The notes under the pieces: model-generated
Seen by the model: only the letters and a program-made list of their open reading frames with translations
Databases searched by the model: none
What the model was told of the DNA's origin: nothing
Shown here: one piece after another, positions 8,898-18,256 of the stretch
Numbering within the stretch: the stretch's first letter is position 1
How the letters are laid out: each line of letters opens with the position of its first letter
Made by a program: the position numbers and the translations under genes
Source: Clostridia bacterium
GTDB taxonomy: Bacteria; Bacillota; Clostridia; Oscillospirales; Feifaniaceae
Direction: 5' to 3'
DNA: 64,000 nucleotides
Assembly (NCBI GenBank): GCA_017517965.1
Contig: JAFWXR010000027.1
Location: 31,713-95,712 of the forward strand

Positions 8898-10220
8898 ATG
8901 GCTGTAATTGCTGCAATTTCAACGGCATTATCAAATGCCGCAATAGGACTCGTGCGTCTTTCGGGTGACGGGGCAGAAAAAATAGCGCAGAGCATTTTCT
9001 CCTCACCCCTCAAGGACCGTACAGCCGTATACGGCAGAATCGTCGGCAAAAACGGTGAAACGCTTGATACTGCACTCTGCACGTTTTTCAAGGGTCCTCA
9101 TTCATATACGGGTGAGGATATGGCGGAATTTTCCTGCCACGGCGGTCTTGTCGTGCTCAGGGGTGTGCTTGAAGCCGTGCTTGACGCAGGTGCCGTACCC
9201 GCACAGAGAGGTGAGTTTACAAAACGTGCCTTCTTAAACGGTAAAATGGATATGTCGCAGAGCGAGGCCGTAATAGATATTATCACGGCAAAGAGCACCC
9301 TTTCTGCAAAAGAAGCGTTTTTGCAGGCAGGCGGTTCACTTCGCCGTGTCATAAACGAGCTTCGTTCACAGCTTTTAGACATAGATTCGGAAATTATGGT
9401 GTATGCCGACTTTGCGGCTGAAGGTATCGAAGCACCCGATGCGACAAAACTCTGCCCGATGATAGAGGCGGCTATGAAGCGTACCGAAAAACTGCGTTCA
9501 TCTTACGGTACGGGTAAATTTCTTAAAGAGGGTTTTCCCGTATGTCTTTGCGGTAAGCCGAACGTTGGCAAATCATCACTTATGAACAGACTTATCGGGC
9601 GTGACCGCAGTATCGTAACCGAAATTGCAGGTACGACGAGAGATATTATAAGTGAAACCATTGAACTTGAAGGTCTTCCCATAATATTATCCGACACGGC
9701 AGGCATCCACGAAAGTGAGGATACCGTTGAAAAAATAGGTATTGACCGTGCAAAAGAAGAAATAAGAAACAGTGCGCTTGCCATTTTCCTATTTGATGCC
9801 TCAACTCCGTGTGATGAGGATGATAAAGCACTTCTCACACTTGCAGGGGAGTGTGACAGCCTGATTGTTGCAAACAAAACGGATAAAAATACCGTATTTA
9901 TACCCGACGGTGCAATTCTTATAAGTGCCGAAAACGGTGACGGTATGGAAAATCTTATTTCCGCAATTAAAGAAAAGGCACTTGGCTCAGCACCCATGGA
10001 TATGGGTGAAACGATTACCAATTTAAGACACAGGCAGGCACTTGATAAGGCGTACGAGGCACTTTCAAGGGCGTATGATGCCATTTTTGCAGGTGTTGAC
10101 CCCGAGGTTGCCGAGCTTGATATAAACGAAGCACTCTGTCAGCTTGGTCTTATTACGGGTGAAACGGTCAGCGATGACCTTATTGACAGAATTTACGAGA
10201 ACTTTTGCGTAGGAAAGTAG
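8898..10220 (+). CDS. mnmE: tRNA modification GTPase MnmE
   Basis: With MnmG, makes 5-carboxymethylaminomethyl-uridine at the wobble base of certain tRNAs. The protein has 440 residues from the ATG at 8898, which has GGGAGG well placed upstream. An N-terminal folate-binding domain opens AVIAAISTALSNAAIGLVRLSG. The inserted G domain carries GKPNVGKSSLMNRL, then the switch TTRDI, then DTAGIHE and NKTD. The helical C-terminus ends FCVGK, the conserved catalytic-Cys tail (usually FCIGK). mnmG follows eight bases later. Confidence 0.97.
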   Translation: MAVIAAISTALSNAAIGLVRLSGDGAEKIAQSIFSSPLKDRTAVYGRIVGKNGETLDTALCTFFKGPHSYTGEDMAEFSCHGGLVVLRGVLEAVLDAGAVPAQRGEFTKRAFLNGKMDMSQSEAVIDIITAKSTLSAKEAFLQAGGSLRRVINELRSQLLDIDSEIMVYADFAAEGIEAPDATKLCPMIEAAMKRTEKLRSSYGTGKFLKEGFPVCLCGKPNVGKSSLMNRLIGRDRSIVTEIAGTTRDIISETIELEGLPIILSDTAGIHESEDTVEKIGIDRAKEEIRNSALAIFLFDASTPCDEDDKALLTLAGECDSLIVANKTDKNTVFIPDGAILISAENGDGMENLISAIKEKALGSAPMDMGETITNLRHRQALDKAYEALSRAYDAIFAGVDPEVAELDINEALCQLGLITGETVSDDLIDRIYENFCVGK

Positions 10221-10228
10221 GTGAGAAT

Positions 10229-12085
10229 ATGCATATAGCAGTTATTGGTGCAGGTCACGCAGGAATTGAGGCGGCACTTGCAGCGGCACGTCTCGGCGTA
10301 CCTACGACACTTTTTACACTTTCACTTGACGGTGCTATTGCAAATCTCCCGTGTAATCCGTGTATAGGTGGCAGTGCAAAAGGGCATCTCGTTAAGGAAA
10401 TAGACGCTCTGGGCGGTGAGATGGCAAAAGCATCGGATGCCACGTTTATACAGAGCCGTATGCTCAACAGAGGTAAGGGGCCTGCCATACACTCTCCCCG
10501 TGTGCAGATTGACCGCACCGCATATCATTTATATATGAAGCATATTCTCGAAACGACGGATAACCTCTATCTCAAGCAGGCAGAAATAACCGATATATCC
10601 GTTAGTGACGGACACGTGACGGGTGTTACGACCGACCTTCACGAATTCTACGCCTGCGACGCCGTTATTATTGCAACGGGCACCTATCTTCATTCACAGA
10701 CGATTGTGGGGGATGTTTTTACTCCGTCAGGTCCTGACGGTATACGCTCGGCAGATGCTTTGTCGGACTCGCTTAAAAAACTCGGCATACCGATGATGCG
10801 TTTTAAAACGGGCACTCCGGCACGTATAAACCGCCGTTCAATCGACTTTTCCGAGCTTGAAGAACAGATAGGCGACGACCCCATAACACCGCTTTCATTT
10901 GACAATGCGGATGAAACCGGTTACGAAAACAAGGTTATCTGCCACATAACCTACACGAATAAAAATACACACGATATAATTTTGAAAAATCTTGACCGTT
11001 CACCTCTTTACAGCGGTCTGGTCAAGGGTGTCGGCCCCCGATACTGTCCTTCAATAGAAGACAAGGTTGTGCGTTTTGCAGATAAGGAAAGACACCAGTT
11101 TTTCGTTGAGCCCGTCGCACTTGACAGTGAAGAAATGTATATTCAGGGCTTTTCTTCCTCAATGCCTATCGACGTTCAGCTTGATATGTACCACTCGGTC
11201 AAAGGTCTTGAAAATTGCGAATTTATGCGCCCTGCATACGCCATAGAATACGACCTCTGTGACCCGACGGCACTTTTAGCGACACTTGAATTCAAGAATA
11301 TAAAAGGCCTCTACGGCGCAGGTCAGTTTAACGGCACCTCGGGTTATGAGGAGGCAGCGGCACAGGGCCTTGTTGCAGGTATAAACGCCGCAAGGCAGGT
11401 TTGTGGCAAGGAGCAGATTGTTTTTGAGAGAAGCGGAAGCTATATCGGCACACTCATTGACGACCTTGTTACCAAAGGCACCTGCGAACCATACAGAATG
11501 ATGACTTCGAGAAGTGAATACAGACTTCTTTTAAGGCAGGACAATGCAGATGCAAGGCTTACGCCCCTCGGCCACGAGATAGGACTCGTTTCGGAGGCAA
11601 AATATCAGCGTTATCTTAAAAAACAGGCGCTTATAGATGCTGAAATCGAACGTGTGCAGAGCACCACGATACCGCCGAGCAAGGAACTGTCGGAATATCT
11701 TGTTTCCTGCGGTACGGCAGAAACCGTAACGGGTGCAAAACTGTCCGACCTTATAAGAAGGCCTCAACTTTCATACAAGGGGCTTGCGCCGTTTGACAAG
11801 GGCAGACCGACACTTCCCGAATACGTCTGCGAAGAGGTTGAAATAACCATAAAATACGAGGGTTATATCAGACGTCAGTTGTCCGAAGTCCGTGAAAATT
11901 CGAAACTCGAGAACAGAAGACTGCCCGATGATATAAACTATCTTGAAATTTCCGGCCTTCGCCTCGAAGCAAGACAGAAGCTTGAAGATTTCAGGCCCAA
12001 AACGCTCGGTCAGGCATCAAGAATTTCGGGCGTAAATCCTGCCGATATATCGGTACTTCTCATATATCTGGAGACACGAAGATGA
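10229..12085 (+). CDS. mnmG: tRNA uridine-5-carboxymethylaminomethyl modification enzyme MnmG (GidA)
   Basis: FAD and NADH dependent partner of MnmE in wobble uridine modification. The protein has 618 residues. The dinucleotide-binding motif GAGHAGIEAALAAARLG is at about residues 7-23. GGSAKGHLVKEIDALGG and GTYLHSQTIVGD are family motifs, as is MMTSRSEYRLLLRQDNAD. The C-terminal helical part (residues 540-618) includes ALRLEARQKL-like LRLEARQKLEDFRP. An upstream TTG in frame lies within mnmE and is rejected in favour of the ATG with AGGTGAG before it. The stop overlaps the rsmG start. Confidence 0.97.
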   Translation: MHIAVIGAGHAGIEAALAAARLGVPTTLFTLSLDGAIANLPCNPCIGGSAKGHLVKEIDALGGEMAKASDATFIQSRMLNRGKGPAIHSPRVQIDRTAYHLYMKHILETTDNLYLKQAEITDISVSDGHVTGVTTDLHEFYACDAVIIATGTYLHSQTIVGDVFTPSGPDGIRSADALSDSLKKLGIPMMRFKTGTPARINRRSIDFSELEEQIGDDPITPLSFDNADETGYENKVICHITYTNKNTHDIILKNLDRSPLYSGLVKGVGPRYCPSIEDKVVRFADKERHQFFVEPVALDSEEMYIQGFSSSMPIDVQLDMYHSVKGLENCEFMRPAYAIEYDLCDPTALLATLEFKNIKGLYGAGQFNGTSGYEEAAAQGLVAGINAARQVCGKEQIVFERSGSYIGTLIDDLVTKGTCEPYRMMTSRSEYRLLLRQDNADARLTPLGHEIGLVSEAKYQRYLKKQALIDAEIERVQSTTIPPSKELSEYLVSCGTAETVTGAKLSDLIRRPQLSYKGLAPFDKGRPTLPEYVCEEVEITIKYEGYIRRQLSEVRENSKLENRRLPDDINYLEISGLRLEARQKLEDFRPKTLGQASRISGVNPADISVLLIYLETRR

Positions 12086-12714
12086 AAAATTACGACGCTC
12101 TTGCAGACAGACTTATCGAAGCAAACAAAAGGCTTAATCTGACTGCAATAACACAAAAAGATGCCGTTATGGTGCTTCATATTGAGGACTCGTTGACACT
12201 GTGCGACCATATTCCGCAGGGGGCAAAGGTCATAGACGTGGGCACGGGTGGCGGTTTCCCCGCACTGCCCATTGCAATGGCAAGAGATGATATTTTTGTG
12301 ACGGCACTTGATTCAACGGCAAAAAAACTTGCCTTCGTTGAGCAGACGGCAGACGAATTTTCACTTCCGTTAAAAACGTTCTGTGCAAGGGCGGAGGAGG
12401 CGGCAGAGCAACTGCGTGAAACCTTTGACGTTGCCGTATCAAGAGGTGTGACGGCACTCCCCGCACTCTGTGAACTGTGTCTTCCTTTCGTTAAAATCGG
12501 TGGAAGATTTATTGCAATGAAGGCAAAAGACTGTGAGGCTGAAATTTCAAGCGCCAAAAACGCCTTATCTGTTCTCGGCGGTGAAATCAAAGAGGTGCTT
12601 TGCCCGACTTTGTCGGATGGTACCGTTCATACTCTCATAATTATAGAAAAAATTTCTGCAACACCTTTAAAGTATCCTCGCAGGTGGAGTGAAATAAAAA
12701 AGAAACCTTTGTAA
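12082..12714 (+). CDS. rsmG: 16S rRNA (guanine-N7) methyltransferase RsmG (GidB)
   Basis: Methylates N7 of G527 (E. coli numbering) in 16S rRNA using SAM. The protein has 210 residues, slightly short at the N-terminus compared with typical RsmG. The SAM-binding motif is VIDVGTGGGFPALPIA at about residues 47-62, and VSRGVTALPALCELCLP follows. The start overlaps the mnmG stop (ATGA). Its last codons lie inside the hairpin of the terminator that ends this operon. Loss of this enzyme is known to give low-level streptomycin resistance in other bacteria. Confidence 0.95.
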   Translation: MKNYDALADRLIEANKRLNLTAITQKDAVMVLHIEDSLTLCDHIPQGAKVIDVGTGGGFPALPIAMARDDIFVTALDSTAKKLAFVEQTADEFSLPLKTFCARAEEAAEQLRETFDVAVSRGVTALPALCELCLPFVKIGGRFIAMKAKDCEAEISSAKNALSVLGGEIKEVLCPTLSDGTVHTLIIIEKISATPLKYPRRWSEIKKKPL

Positions 12715-12735
12715 ACACAAAGGTTTTTCTTTTTT
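12703..12735 (+). terminator. Terminator of the rpmH-to-rsmG run
   Basis: A stem of AAACCTTTGT against ACAAAGGTTT with a four-base loop is followed by a long T-rich tract. The rsmG stop codon lies within the stem. Confidence 0.85.
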
Positions 12736-12798
12736 ATATATTGTATTTTAGAGTAAATAATAATAAAATATATATAACTATATTTGCAGGAGGTAAAT

Positions 12799-13788
12799 AT
12801 GACATATTCTCAAAGGCGTAAAGCCGCAAAGAAAAATGCCCGTCTTTCACTCAAAGGAAACTGGGGTAAAAGCATTGCGGTATGGTTTATATTGATTGCA
12901 ATTATTCTCGGCATAGCCGCACTTATGGCAGGCACACTTTATGCCGCAAGTCCCGCAGACTACGATATTGCCGTTTCTCCGAGCGGTATCCACACGTCAA
13001 CTATCGACCCGGTGTCACTCGAATCGGCGTTAAACCGTTTCACGTTTATTCTTGAGCACGAGGGCAGGCTTGCTTTCGAGGCGTTTGAAGACGTTGAATT
13101 TATCAACACGTCACCTCTGGGCACGGGTGTTATCGCAGGCTTTTGTCTGTTTATGATAATTGTTATGTACCCTCTGTCATTCGGTATATACCGCTTTTAT
13201 CTCACAATGACCGACGGTGACAAGCCGTCAATCAGCGAACTCTTTTCGCTTTTCTCATCGGCAAAGAAGTTTTTCGGCTCTTTCGGAGTTGTACTTCTGG
13301 TAACACTCTTTTCTTTCCTGTGGGGCACACTTTTTACAGTGGTGTGGGGCGTGATTATCGGTGTAACCGTTGCAATTCTCGTAATAAATGCAGTTTCGGC
13401 AGAGGTTGTGCTTACCACAGTTCTCGTGATGTACGTTCTCTTCCTTGTTACCGCAGTTTTGTTTGAGATATTCCTTATGAAGTACTATGCGACACCCGTA
13501 ACGTTTGTCAGGGGAAACGGTGTATACCAATCTGTCAAACAATCAGTTTCTGTGATGAAAAAGCACCGTTTTGAAGCCTTTTTGTTTGAACTTTCATTCA
13601 TAGGCTGGCATATTCTGAGCACGCTTACGTTTGGTCTTGTCTATATTTACGTTCTTCCTTATTACGTAGCGTCATACACTTCGTTTATTTCGGCATTGAC
13701 GGACGGTGAAAAGGAGGAAGATGACTTCCCGACCTACGAAAGCACACCCGAAATACCCAATTTTACAGATTTTCTTCCCAAGGAGTAA
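12799..13788 (+). CDS. DUF975 family integral membrane protein
   Basis: The protein has 329 residues and unknown function. The N-terminus has the DUF975 pattern of a basic stretch, then LSLKGNWGKSIAVWFILIA leading into the first membrane span. Further hydrophobic spans lie near residues 108-130, 160-190, 195-225 and 250-285. The C-terminal signature FEAFLFELSFIGWHILSTLTFG followed by VLPYY also fits the family. A mainly polar segment of about 55 residues between spans 1 and 2 may be outside. The last 30 residues are acidic. GGAGG lies six bases before the ATG. metG follows at 7 bases, so the two may be co-transcribed, but I infer no functional link. Confidence 0.85.
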   Translation: MTYSQRRKAAKKNARLSLKGNWGKSIAVWFILIAIILGIAALMAGTLYAASPADYDIAVSPSGIHTSTIDPVSLESALNRFTFILEHEGRLAFEAFEDVEFINTSPLGTGVIAGFCLFMIIVMYPLSFGIYRFYLTMTDGDKPSISELFSLFSSAKKFFGSFGVVLLVTLFSFLWGTLFTVVWGVIIGVTVAILVINAVSAEVVLTTVLVMYVLFLVTAVLFEIFLMKYYATPVTFVRGNGVYQSVKQSVSVMKKHRFEAFLFELSFIGWHILSTLTFGLVYIYVLPYYVASYTSFISALTDGEKEEDDFPTYESTPEIPNFTDFLPKE

Positions 13789-13795
13789 AAATAAA

Positions 13796-15715
13796 ATGTC
13801 AAAGAAACCTTATTACATTTCAACAGCAATAGCATACACGTCAAGAGTGCCTCATATAGGCAACACCTACGAGGCTGTCCTTGCAGACGCAATAGCACGT
13901 TTCAAGAGGCTTGAAGGCTACGACGTGTTTTTCCTCACGGGTACTGACGAGCACGGTGAAAAAATTCAGCAGCAGGCTGAGGCTGAGGGAATTTCACCCC
14001 AGCAGCACGTTGATAATATCGCCGGTGAGATTCGTCGTATCTGGGACTTTATGAACGTAAGTTATGACAAGTTCATCAGAACCACCGACGATTATCATAT
14101 GGACTCGGTTGCCGCAATATTTGAAAAGCTTTTCAAGCAGGGCGATATATACAAAGGCTCCTACGAGGGTTATTACTGCACACCCTGTGAAAGTTTCTAT
14201 ACCGAAACACAGCTCGTTGACGGCAAGTGCCCCGACTGTGGCAGAGAAGTGCATAAGGCAAGCGAAGAAGCATACTTCTTTAAAATGAGCAAGTATGCAA
14301 AGCGCCTTGAAGAGTATATTGAGCAGAATCCCGAATTCATCCAGCCCGAAAGCAGAAAGAACGAGATGCTTAACAACTTCATCCGTCCCGGCCTGCAGGA
14401 CCTCTGTGTTTCAAGAACTTCGTTTAACTGGGGCGTTCCCGTAAAATTTGACTCAAAGCACGTTATCTACGTGTGGATAGACGCCCTTTCAAACTATATC
14501 ACGGCACTCGGCTATCATCCCGACGGCAACAAACTGCCCTTATTTGATAAGCACTGGCCTGCAGACGTTCACCTCATTGGTAAGGACATTCTGCGTTTCC
14601 ATACGATTTACTGGCCCTGTATGCTTATGGCACTTGATTTACCGCTTCCCAAGCAGGTATTCGGCCACCCGTGGCTTCTCATGGGTGACGACAAGATGAG
14701 TAAGTCAAAGGGCAACGTCGTATATGCTGAGCAGCTTGTGAAACTTTTCGGTGTTGATGCGGTTAGATATTATCTTCTCCACGAAATGCCCTTTGCAAGC
14801 GACGGTAATTTTACCTACGATCTTATTATGGCAAAGACGAATTCTGACCTTGCAAACATTCTGGGAAATCTTGTGAACAGAACTATTGCCATGGTCGGCA
14901 AGTATTTTGACGGTGTGATACCCGCCCCCGACAAGACGGATGCTCTTGATGATGAGCTTATTCTTGCGGCAAAAGAAGCGGTTGAGGGTGCTGTTGAAAA
15001 TATGGCTACTCTCCACGTTGCAGATGCTATGGACAGCGTATGGTCACTTCTCAGACGTTGCAACAAATACATCGACGAAACTACACCCTGGACGCTTGCA
15101 AAAAACGGTGAGACAGACAGACTTGCAACCGTTTTATACAATCTCTGCGAAGGAATACGCATTGCAGCGGTTATGATAAAGCCCTTCCTGCCCGAAACGG
15201 CAGAAAAAATGCTTTCACAGCTCGGTTGTGACATTGATTCATTTGAATCCGTTTCATCATTCGGCGCACTCAAAGCAGGCACGAAGACGGGCGTTGCAAC
15301 ACCCCTCTTTGCAAGAATTGACGAAAATGAGAAGCGCAAAGAAATCGAGGAAATGCTTGCAGAGGCTGAAGAGCCCGAGGAGGATACGGGTCTTGCACTT
15401 ATCGGCATAGACGATTTTGCAAAGGTTGAACTCGTAACTGCAAAAATACTTACCTGCGAAGAAATTAAAAAGAGCAAAAAACTTTATAAACTTACCGTTT
15501 CACTCGGCAAGGAAACAAGACAGGTGTGCAGCGGTATAAAGGCATACTATACGCCTGAAGAACTTATCGGCAAAACCGTAGTTCTCGTTAAAAACTTAAA
15601 GCCCGTCAAACTCTGCGGTGAAGAGAGTTTCGGTATGATTCTCGCCGCTGATGACGGTGACAGCGTTAAGGTGCTTTTCCTTGACGGTATAAATCCCGGT
15701 GCAGGTATTCACTGA
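13796..15715 (+). CDS. metG: Methionyl-tRNA synthetase
   Basis: Charges initiator and elongator tRNA-Met. The protein has 639 residues: a class I catalytic core with a HIGH-type motif HIGNTYE near residue 18 and KMSKSKGNVV near 300. A zinc knuckle is seen in CTPCESFYTETQLVDGKCPDCG (split here as CTPC and CPDC) near residues 124-144. An anticodon-binding helical domain follows, and a C-terminal tRNA-binding (EMAP-like) domain at about 540-639 contains FAKVELVTAKILTCE. The length and C-terminal appendage match Bacillus-type dimeric MetRS. The stop overlaps the tatD start (TGATG). Confidence 0.97.
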   Translation: MSKKPYYISTAIAYTSRVPHIGNTYEAVLADAIARFKRLEGYDVFFLTGTDEHGEKIQQQAEAEGISPQQHVDNIAGEIRRIWDFMNVSYDKFIRTTDDYHMDSVAAIFEKLFKQGDIYKGSYEGYYCTPCESFYTETQLVDGKCPDCGREVHKASEEAYFFKMSKYAKRLEEYIEQNPEFIQPESRKNEMLNNFIRPGLQDLCVSRTSFNWGVPVKFDSKHVIYVWIDALSNYITALGYHPDGNKLPLFDKHWPADVHLIGKDILRFHTIYWPCMLMALDLPLPKQVFGHPWLLMGDDKMSKSKGNVVYAEQLVKLFGVDAVRYYLLHEMPFASDGNFTYDLIMAKTNSDLANILGNLVNRTIAMVGKYFDGVIPAPDKTDALDDELILAAKEAVEGAVENMATLHVADAMDSVWSLLRRCNKYIDETTPWTLAKNGETDRLATVLYNLCEGIRIAAVMIKPFLPETAEKMLSQLGCDIDSFESVSSFGALKAGTKTGVATPLFARIDENEKRKEIEEMLAEAEEPEEDTGLALIGIDDFAKVELVTAKILTCEEIKKSKKLYKLTVSLGKETRQVCSGIKAYYTPEELIGKTVVLVKNLKPVKLCGEESFGMILAADDGDSVKVLFLDGINPGAGIH

Positions 15716-16473
15716 TGAAATTTTTTGATACACATTCTCACTACTGTGACGACAGATTTGACGGGGACAGGGACGCTCTGCTTGAAAAACTTTTGGCAGA
15801 GTCGAACTGCGGTATACTTACCTGCCCGTCAAACCTTGATGACGTTGCTTTTTCAAAAGAACTTGCTCACAAATACGAAAACGTATGGTATGCGGCAGGC
15901 ATACATCCGCACGAATGTGAAAAATACGAGATTTCCGACCTTGACAAGCTTTTTCCCTACCTTGAGGACGAAAAATGCGTCGCCGTCGGTGAGTGCGGTC
16001 TTGATTATTACTACGATTTCGCATACCGTGACACACAGATAGCATTTTTCCGTGCTCAGTGTGACATTGCAAAGCAGGTGAAAAAGCCCATCATCGTGCA
16101 CGACCGTGAGGCGCATGCCGACACGATAAACGTGTTGTCCGACCTGCGTCCCGAGGCAATAATCCACTGTTACAGCGGTTCACTTGAATCGGCAAAAATA
16201 CTTGTCGGCCTCGGCTGTTACATCAGTTTCGCAGGAACGCTCACTTTCAAAAACGCCTCGAAACTTCTTTCGGTGGCTCAGTGGGTGCCTGAGGACCGTA
16301 TACTTATAGAAACGGATGCGCCCTATCTTGCACCCGAGCCGATGAGAGGTCGCAGAAACGACTCGTCACTCGTTATGCACACGGCGCAGAGGCTTGCAGA
16401 CCTTCGTGGCTGCTCGCTCGAGCACATTGCCGAAGTTACGGCAAATAACGCAAAAAAGGTGTTTGGAATATGA
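15715..16473 (+). CDS. tatD: TatD-family metal-dependent deoxyribonuclease
   Basis: Metal-dependent hydrolase of the TIM-barrel amidohydrolase superfamily with DNase activity in the family. The protein has 252 residues. It opens FDTHSHYCDDRFD with the HxH metal ligands. AVGECGLDYYYD carries the conserved Glu, IIVHDREAH supplies a His ligand, and IETDAPYLAPEPMRGRRN supplies the Asp. metG-tatD adjacency is widespread in Firmicutes. The gene overlaps metG upstream and the ATP-grasp gene downstream, so it is probably translationally coupled to both. Confidence 0.93.
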   Translation: MKFFDTHSHYCDDRFDGDRDALLEKLLAESNCGILTCPSNLDDVAFSKELAHKYENVWYAAGIHPHECEKYEISDLDKLFPYLEDEKCVAVGECGLDYYYDFAYRDTQIAFFRAQCDIAKQVKKPIIVHDREAHADTINVLSDLRPEAIIHCYSGSLESAKILVGLGCYISFAGTLTFKNASKLLSVAQWVPEDRILIETDAPYLAPEPMRGRRNDSSLVMHTAQRLADLRGCSLEHIAEVTANNAKKVFGI

Positions 16474-17501
16474 CTGTTATAGTGACAGATACCGATTACA
16501 GAATGACACTTCCGCTTATACGTGACCTTGCAGATGCAGGGCATACGGTTGTGGCAACTTACAGAAACAACTGTGTCGGCGGTATGTCAAAAGGGGTAAG
16601 TGCTGTCTACAAATGCGACTCCCCCTACGAAATTTGCAAAAAATACGATATGCCGACCTTGCTGTGCGTCGGCAGGGAAACAATAGAAGAGGTTTCTTCG
16701 GACAGGGAAAAATATGACGGTGTATGCCACGTTTTAGTGCCCGAAAGGGAGATTCTTGACAGAGCAAACGACAAGTCGTACGTGCTTTCTCTTGCGCAAA
16801 GTATCGGCATTCCCACGCCGGGTGAGCCGACGGCTTATCCGTGTATCGCAAAATTCCCGTGCGGAGAAAAACTCGGCCTCAAGGCAAGCGAGCGTTATTT
16901 CGTTGTAAAAGATGAAACCGAGCATACCTCACTCAAAAACAAATACCCCGACCTCATTTTTCAGCAAATGATTGAGGGCGATGGCGTAGGCGTGTGTATG
17001 ATTATGAAAGGTGGCAAATGCCTTGACTATATATCGCACCGCCGTATAAGAGAATGTCCCATATCGGGCGGTCCTTCCTCCTGCTGTGTCACGCATTTTG
17101 ACGAAAAGCTTATCGCTTATTCCGAAAAACTGCTTGCCGCACTTTCCTTTGAAGGTATTGCAATGGTGGAATGGAAGGGTGGCGTGCTTATGGAAATAAA
17201 TCCGCGTGTCTGGGGAAGTTATGCTTTAACGCGCATTTCAAAAAGCAAATTTTCACAAAACTGGGCACTTGCAAGTGCAGGCAAAAACACTCTTGAAAGT
17301 CATCCTCTGCCCGACCGTAAAATGACGTTTTTTACAAGTGAAATAAAACTGATAATTGCATATATAAAAAAGAAAAACTTTAAAAAAGTGCTTGAAATCA
17401 TCAAAGATGCGTTAAATCCCCGTGTTAAAGACGGTATAATCGACCTTCACGACCTTAAAGGGACGTTTTCATACATCAAATCTATAAGGAGCAATCAGTA
17501 A
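16470..17501 (+). CDS. ATP-grasp domain protein (carbamoyl-phosphate-synthase-like ligase)
   Basis: Predicted ATP-dependent carboxylate-amine or carboxylate-thiol ligase; the substrate is unknown. The protein has 343 residues. The N-terminal pre-ATP-grasp fold opens MTVIVTDTDYRMTLPLIRDL. DKSYVLSLAQSIGIPTP near residues 105-121 starts the ATP-grasp part. IAKFPCGEKLG resembles the ATP-binding lysine strand, and FQQMIEGDGVGVCM is the next strand. MVEWKGGVLMEINPRVWGS carries the Glu and Asn metal ligands of the EINPRxWGS motif near 233-250. The last 60 residues are basic and helical. It overlaps tatD (ATGA) and the PHP gene (TAATG), suggesting one coupled unit. Confidence 0.82.
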   Translation: MTVIVTDTDYRMTLPLIRDLADAGHTVVATYRNNCVGGMSKGVSAVYKCDSPYEICKKYDMPTLLCVGRETIEEVSSDREKYDGVCHVLVPEREILDRANDKSYVLSLAQSIGIPTPGEPTAYPCIAKFPCGEKLGLKASERYFVVKDETEHTSLKNKYPDLIFQQMIEGDGVGVCMIMKGGKCLDYISHRRIRECPISGGPSSCCVTHFDEKLIAYSEKLLAALSFEGIAMVEWKGGVLMEINPRVWGSYALTRISKSKFSQNWALASAGKNTLESHPLPDRKMTFFTSEIKLIIAYIKKKNFKKVLEIIKDALNPRVKDGIIDLHDLKGTFSYIKSIRSNQ

Positions 17502-18256
17502 TGAAAATAAAAGCCGACCTTCACGTTCATTCGCACAACTCTATGGACTGTCGTATGACGCTTGAAGAAATTGCAAAAGCGGCAAAAAAGAAGGGTATAG
17601 ACTGTGTGTGCGTCTGTGACCATCATACGACAGACGGTTATTACGAAATACTTGAAAAATCCGATGAGAACGGCTTTATTGACGGCGTGTTATTCCTGCC
17701 TGCAATAGAGTATTCGACGGATGCAGGGCATATAATCGGTCTTTTTATGCAGTCTCCCATTACTGATACCCATAATTCCGCTTCGCTTATTAAAGACCTG
17801 TGCAGATTTTCTTTCCCCGTCCTTGCGCATCCTTATGCAAACGGAAAAGGCAATCCCATGATAAAGAAATATATTGAAATGGGCGTTGCTGTCGAGGTTG
17901 CAAATGCACGCAGGTCAAAAAAAGCAAACAGACTTGCCGCGGAAAATGCCGTAGGTCTGTTTACTGCGGGAAGTGATGCCCATCTTCCTGCCGAGGTAGG
18001 AAACACATACGTCGAGCTTGACGTAAGAGAACTCACTGCAAACGGTGTATTTGAAGCGCTTCGCCATGCAAGAGGTGACGTTTATTATACGCCTTCAAGA
18101 AAGCTATACAACGGCATTTCACAGTTATACAAGCAGATAGATGCGGGCAGATGGCAGAAAATACCCGTTGTTCTCGCAAAAATAGTTCTGTTTTTCATCA
18201 AAGATATAATTACTCCGAGAAAAACCGTAGTTATGGAGGGTAAACAGTGGCACTGA
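17501..18256 (+). CDS. PHP-domain phosphoesterase
   Basis: Predicted metal-dependent phosphoesterase of the polymerase-and-histidinol-phosphatase fold, 251 residues. It opens ADLHVHSHNSMDCRMTLEEI with the HxHS motif. VCDHHTTDGYYE supplies the second motif, LAHPYANGK the third and AGSDAHLPAEVG the fourth, so the metal site looks complete. The C-terminal 60 residues are basic and hydrophobic (KIPVVLAKIVLFFIKDI) and could touch the membrane. The substrate cannot be read from sequence. It is coupled at both ends: the start overlaps the ATP-grasp stop, and its last 10 bases overlap the deacetylase start. Confidence 0.85.
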   Translation: MKIKADLHVHSHNSMDCRMTLEEIAKAAKKKGIDCVCVCDHHTTDGYYEILEKSDENGFIDGVLFLPAIEYSTDAGHIIGLFMQSPITDTHNSASLIKDLCRFSFPVLAHPYANGKGNPMIKKYIEMGVAVEVANARRSKKANRLAAENAVGLFTAGSDAHLPAEVGNTYVELDVRELTANGVFEALRHARGDVYYTPSRKLYNGISQLYKQIDAGRWQKIPVVLAKIVLFFIKDIITPRKTVVMEGKQWH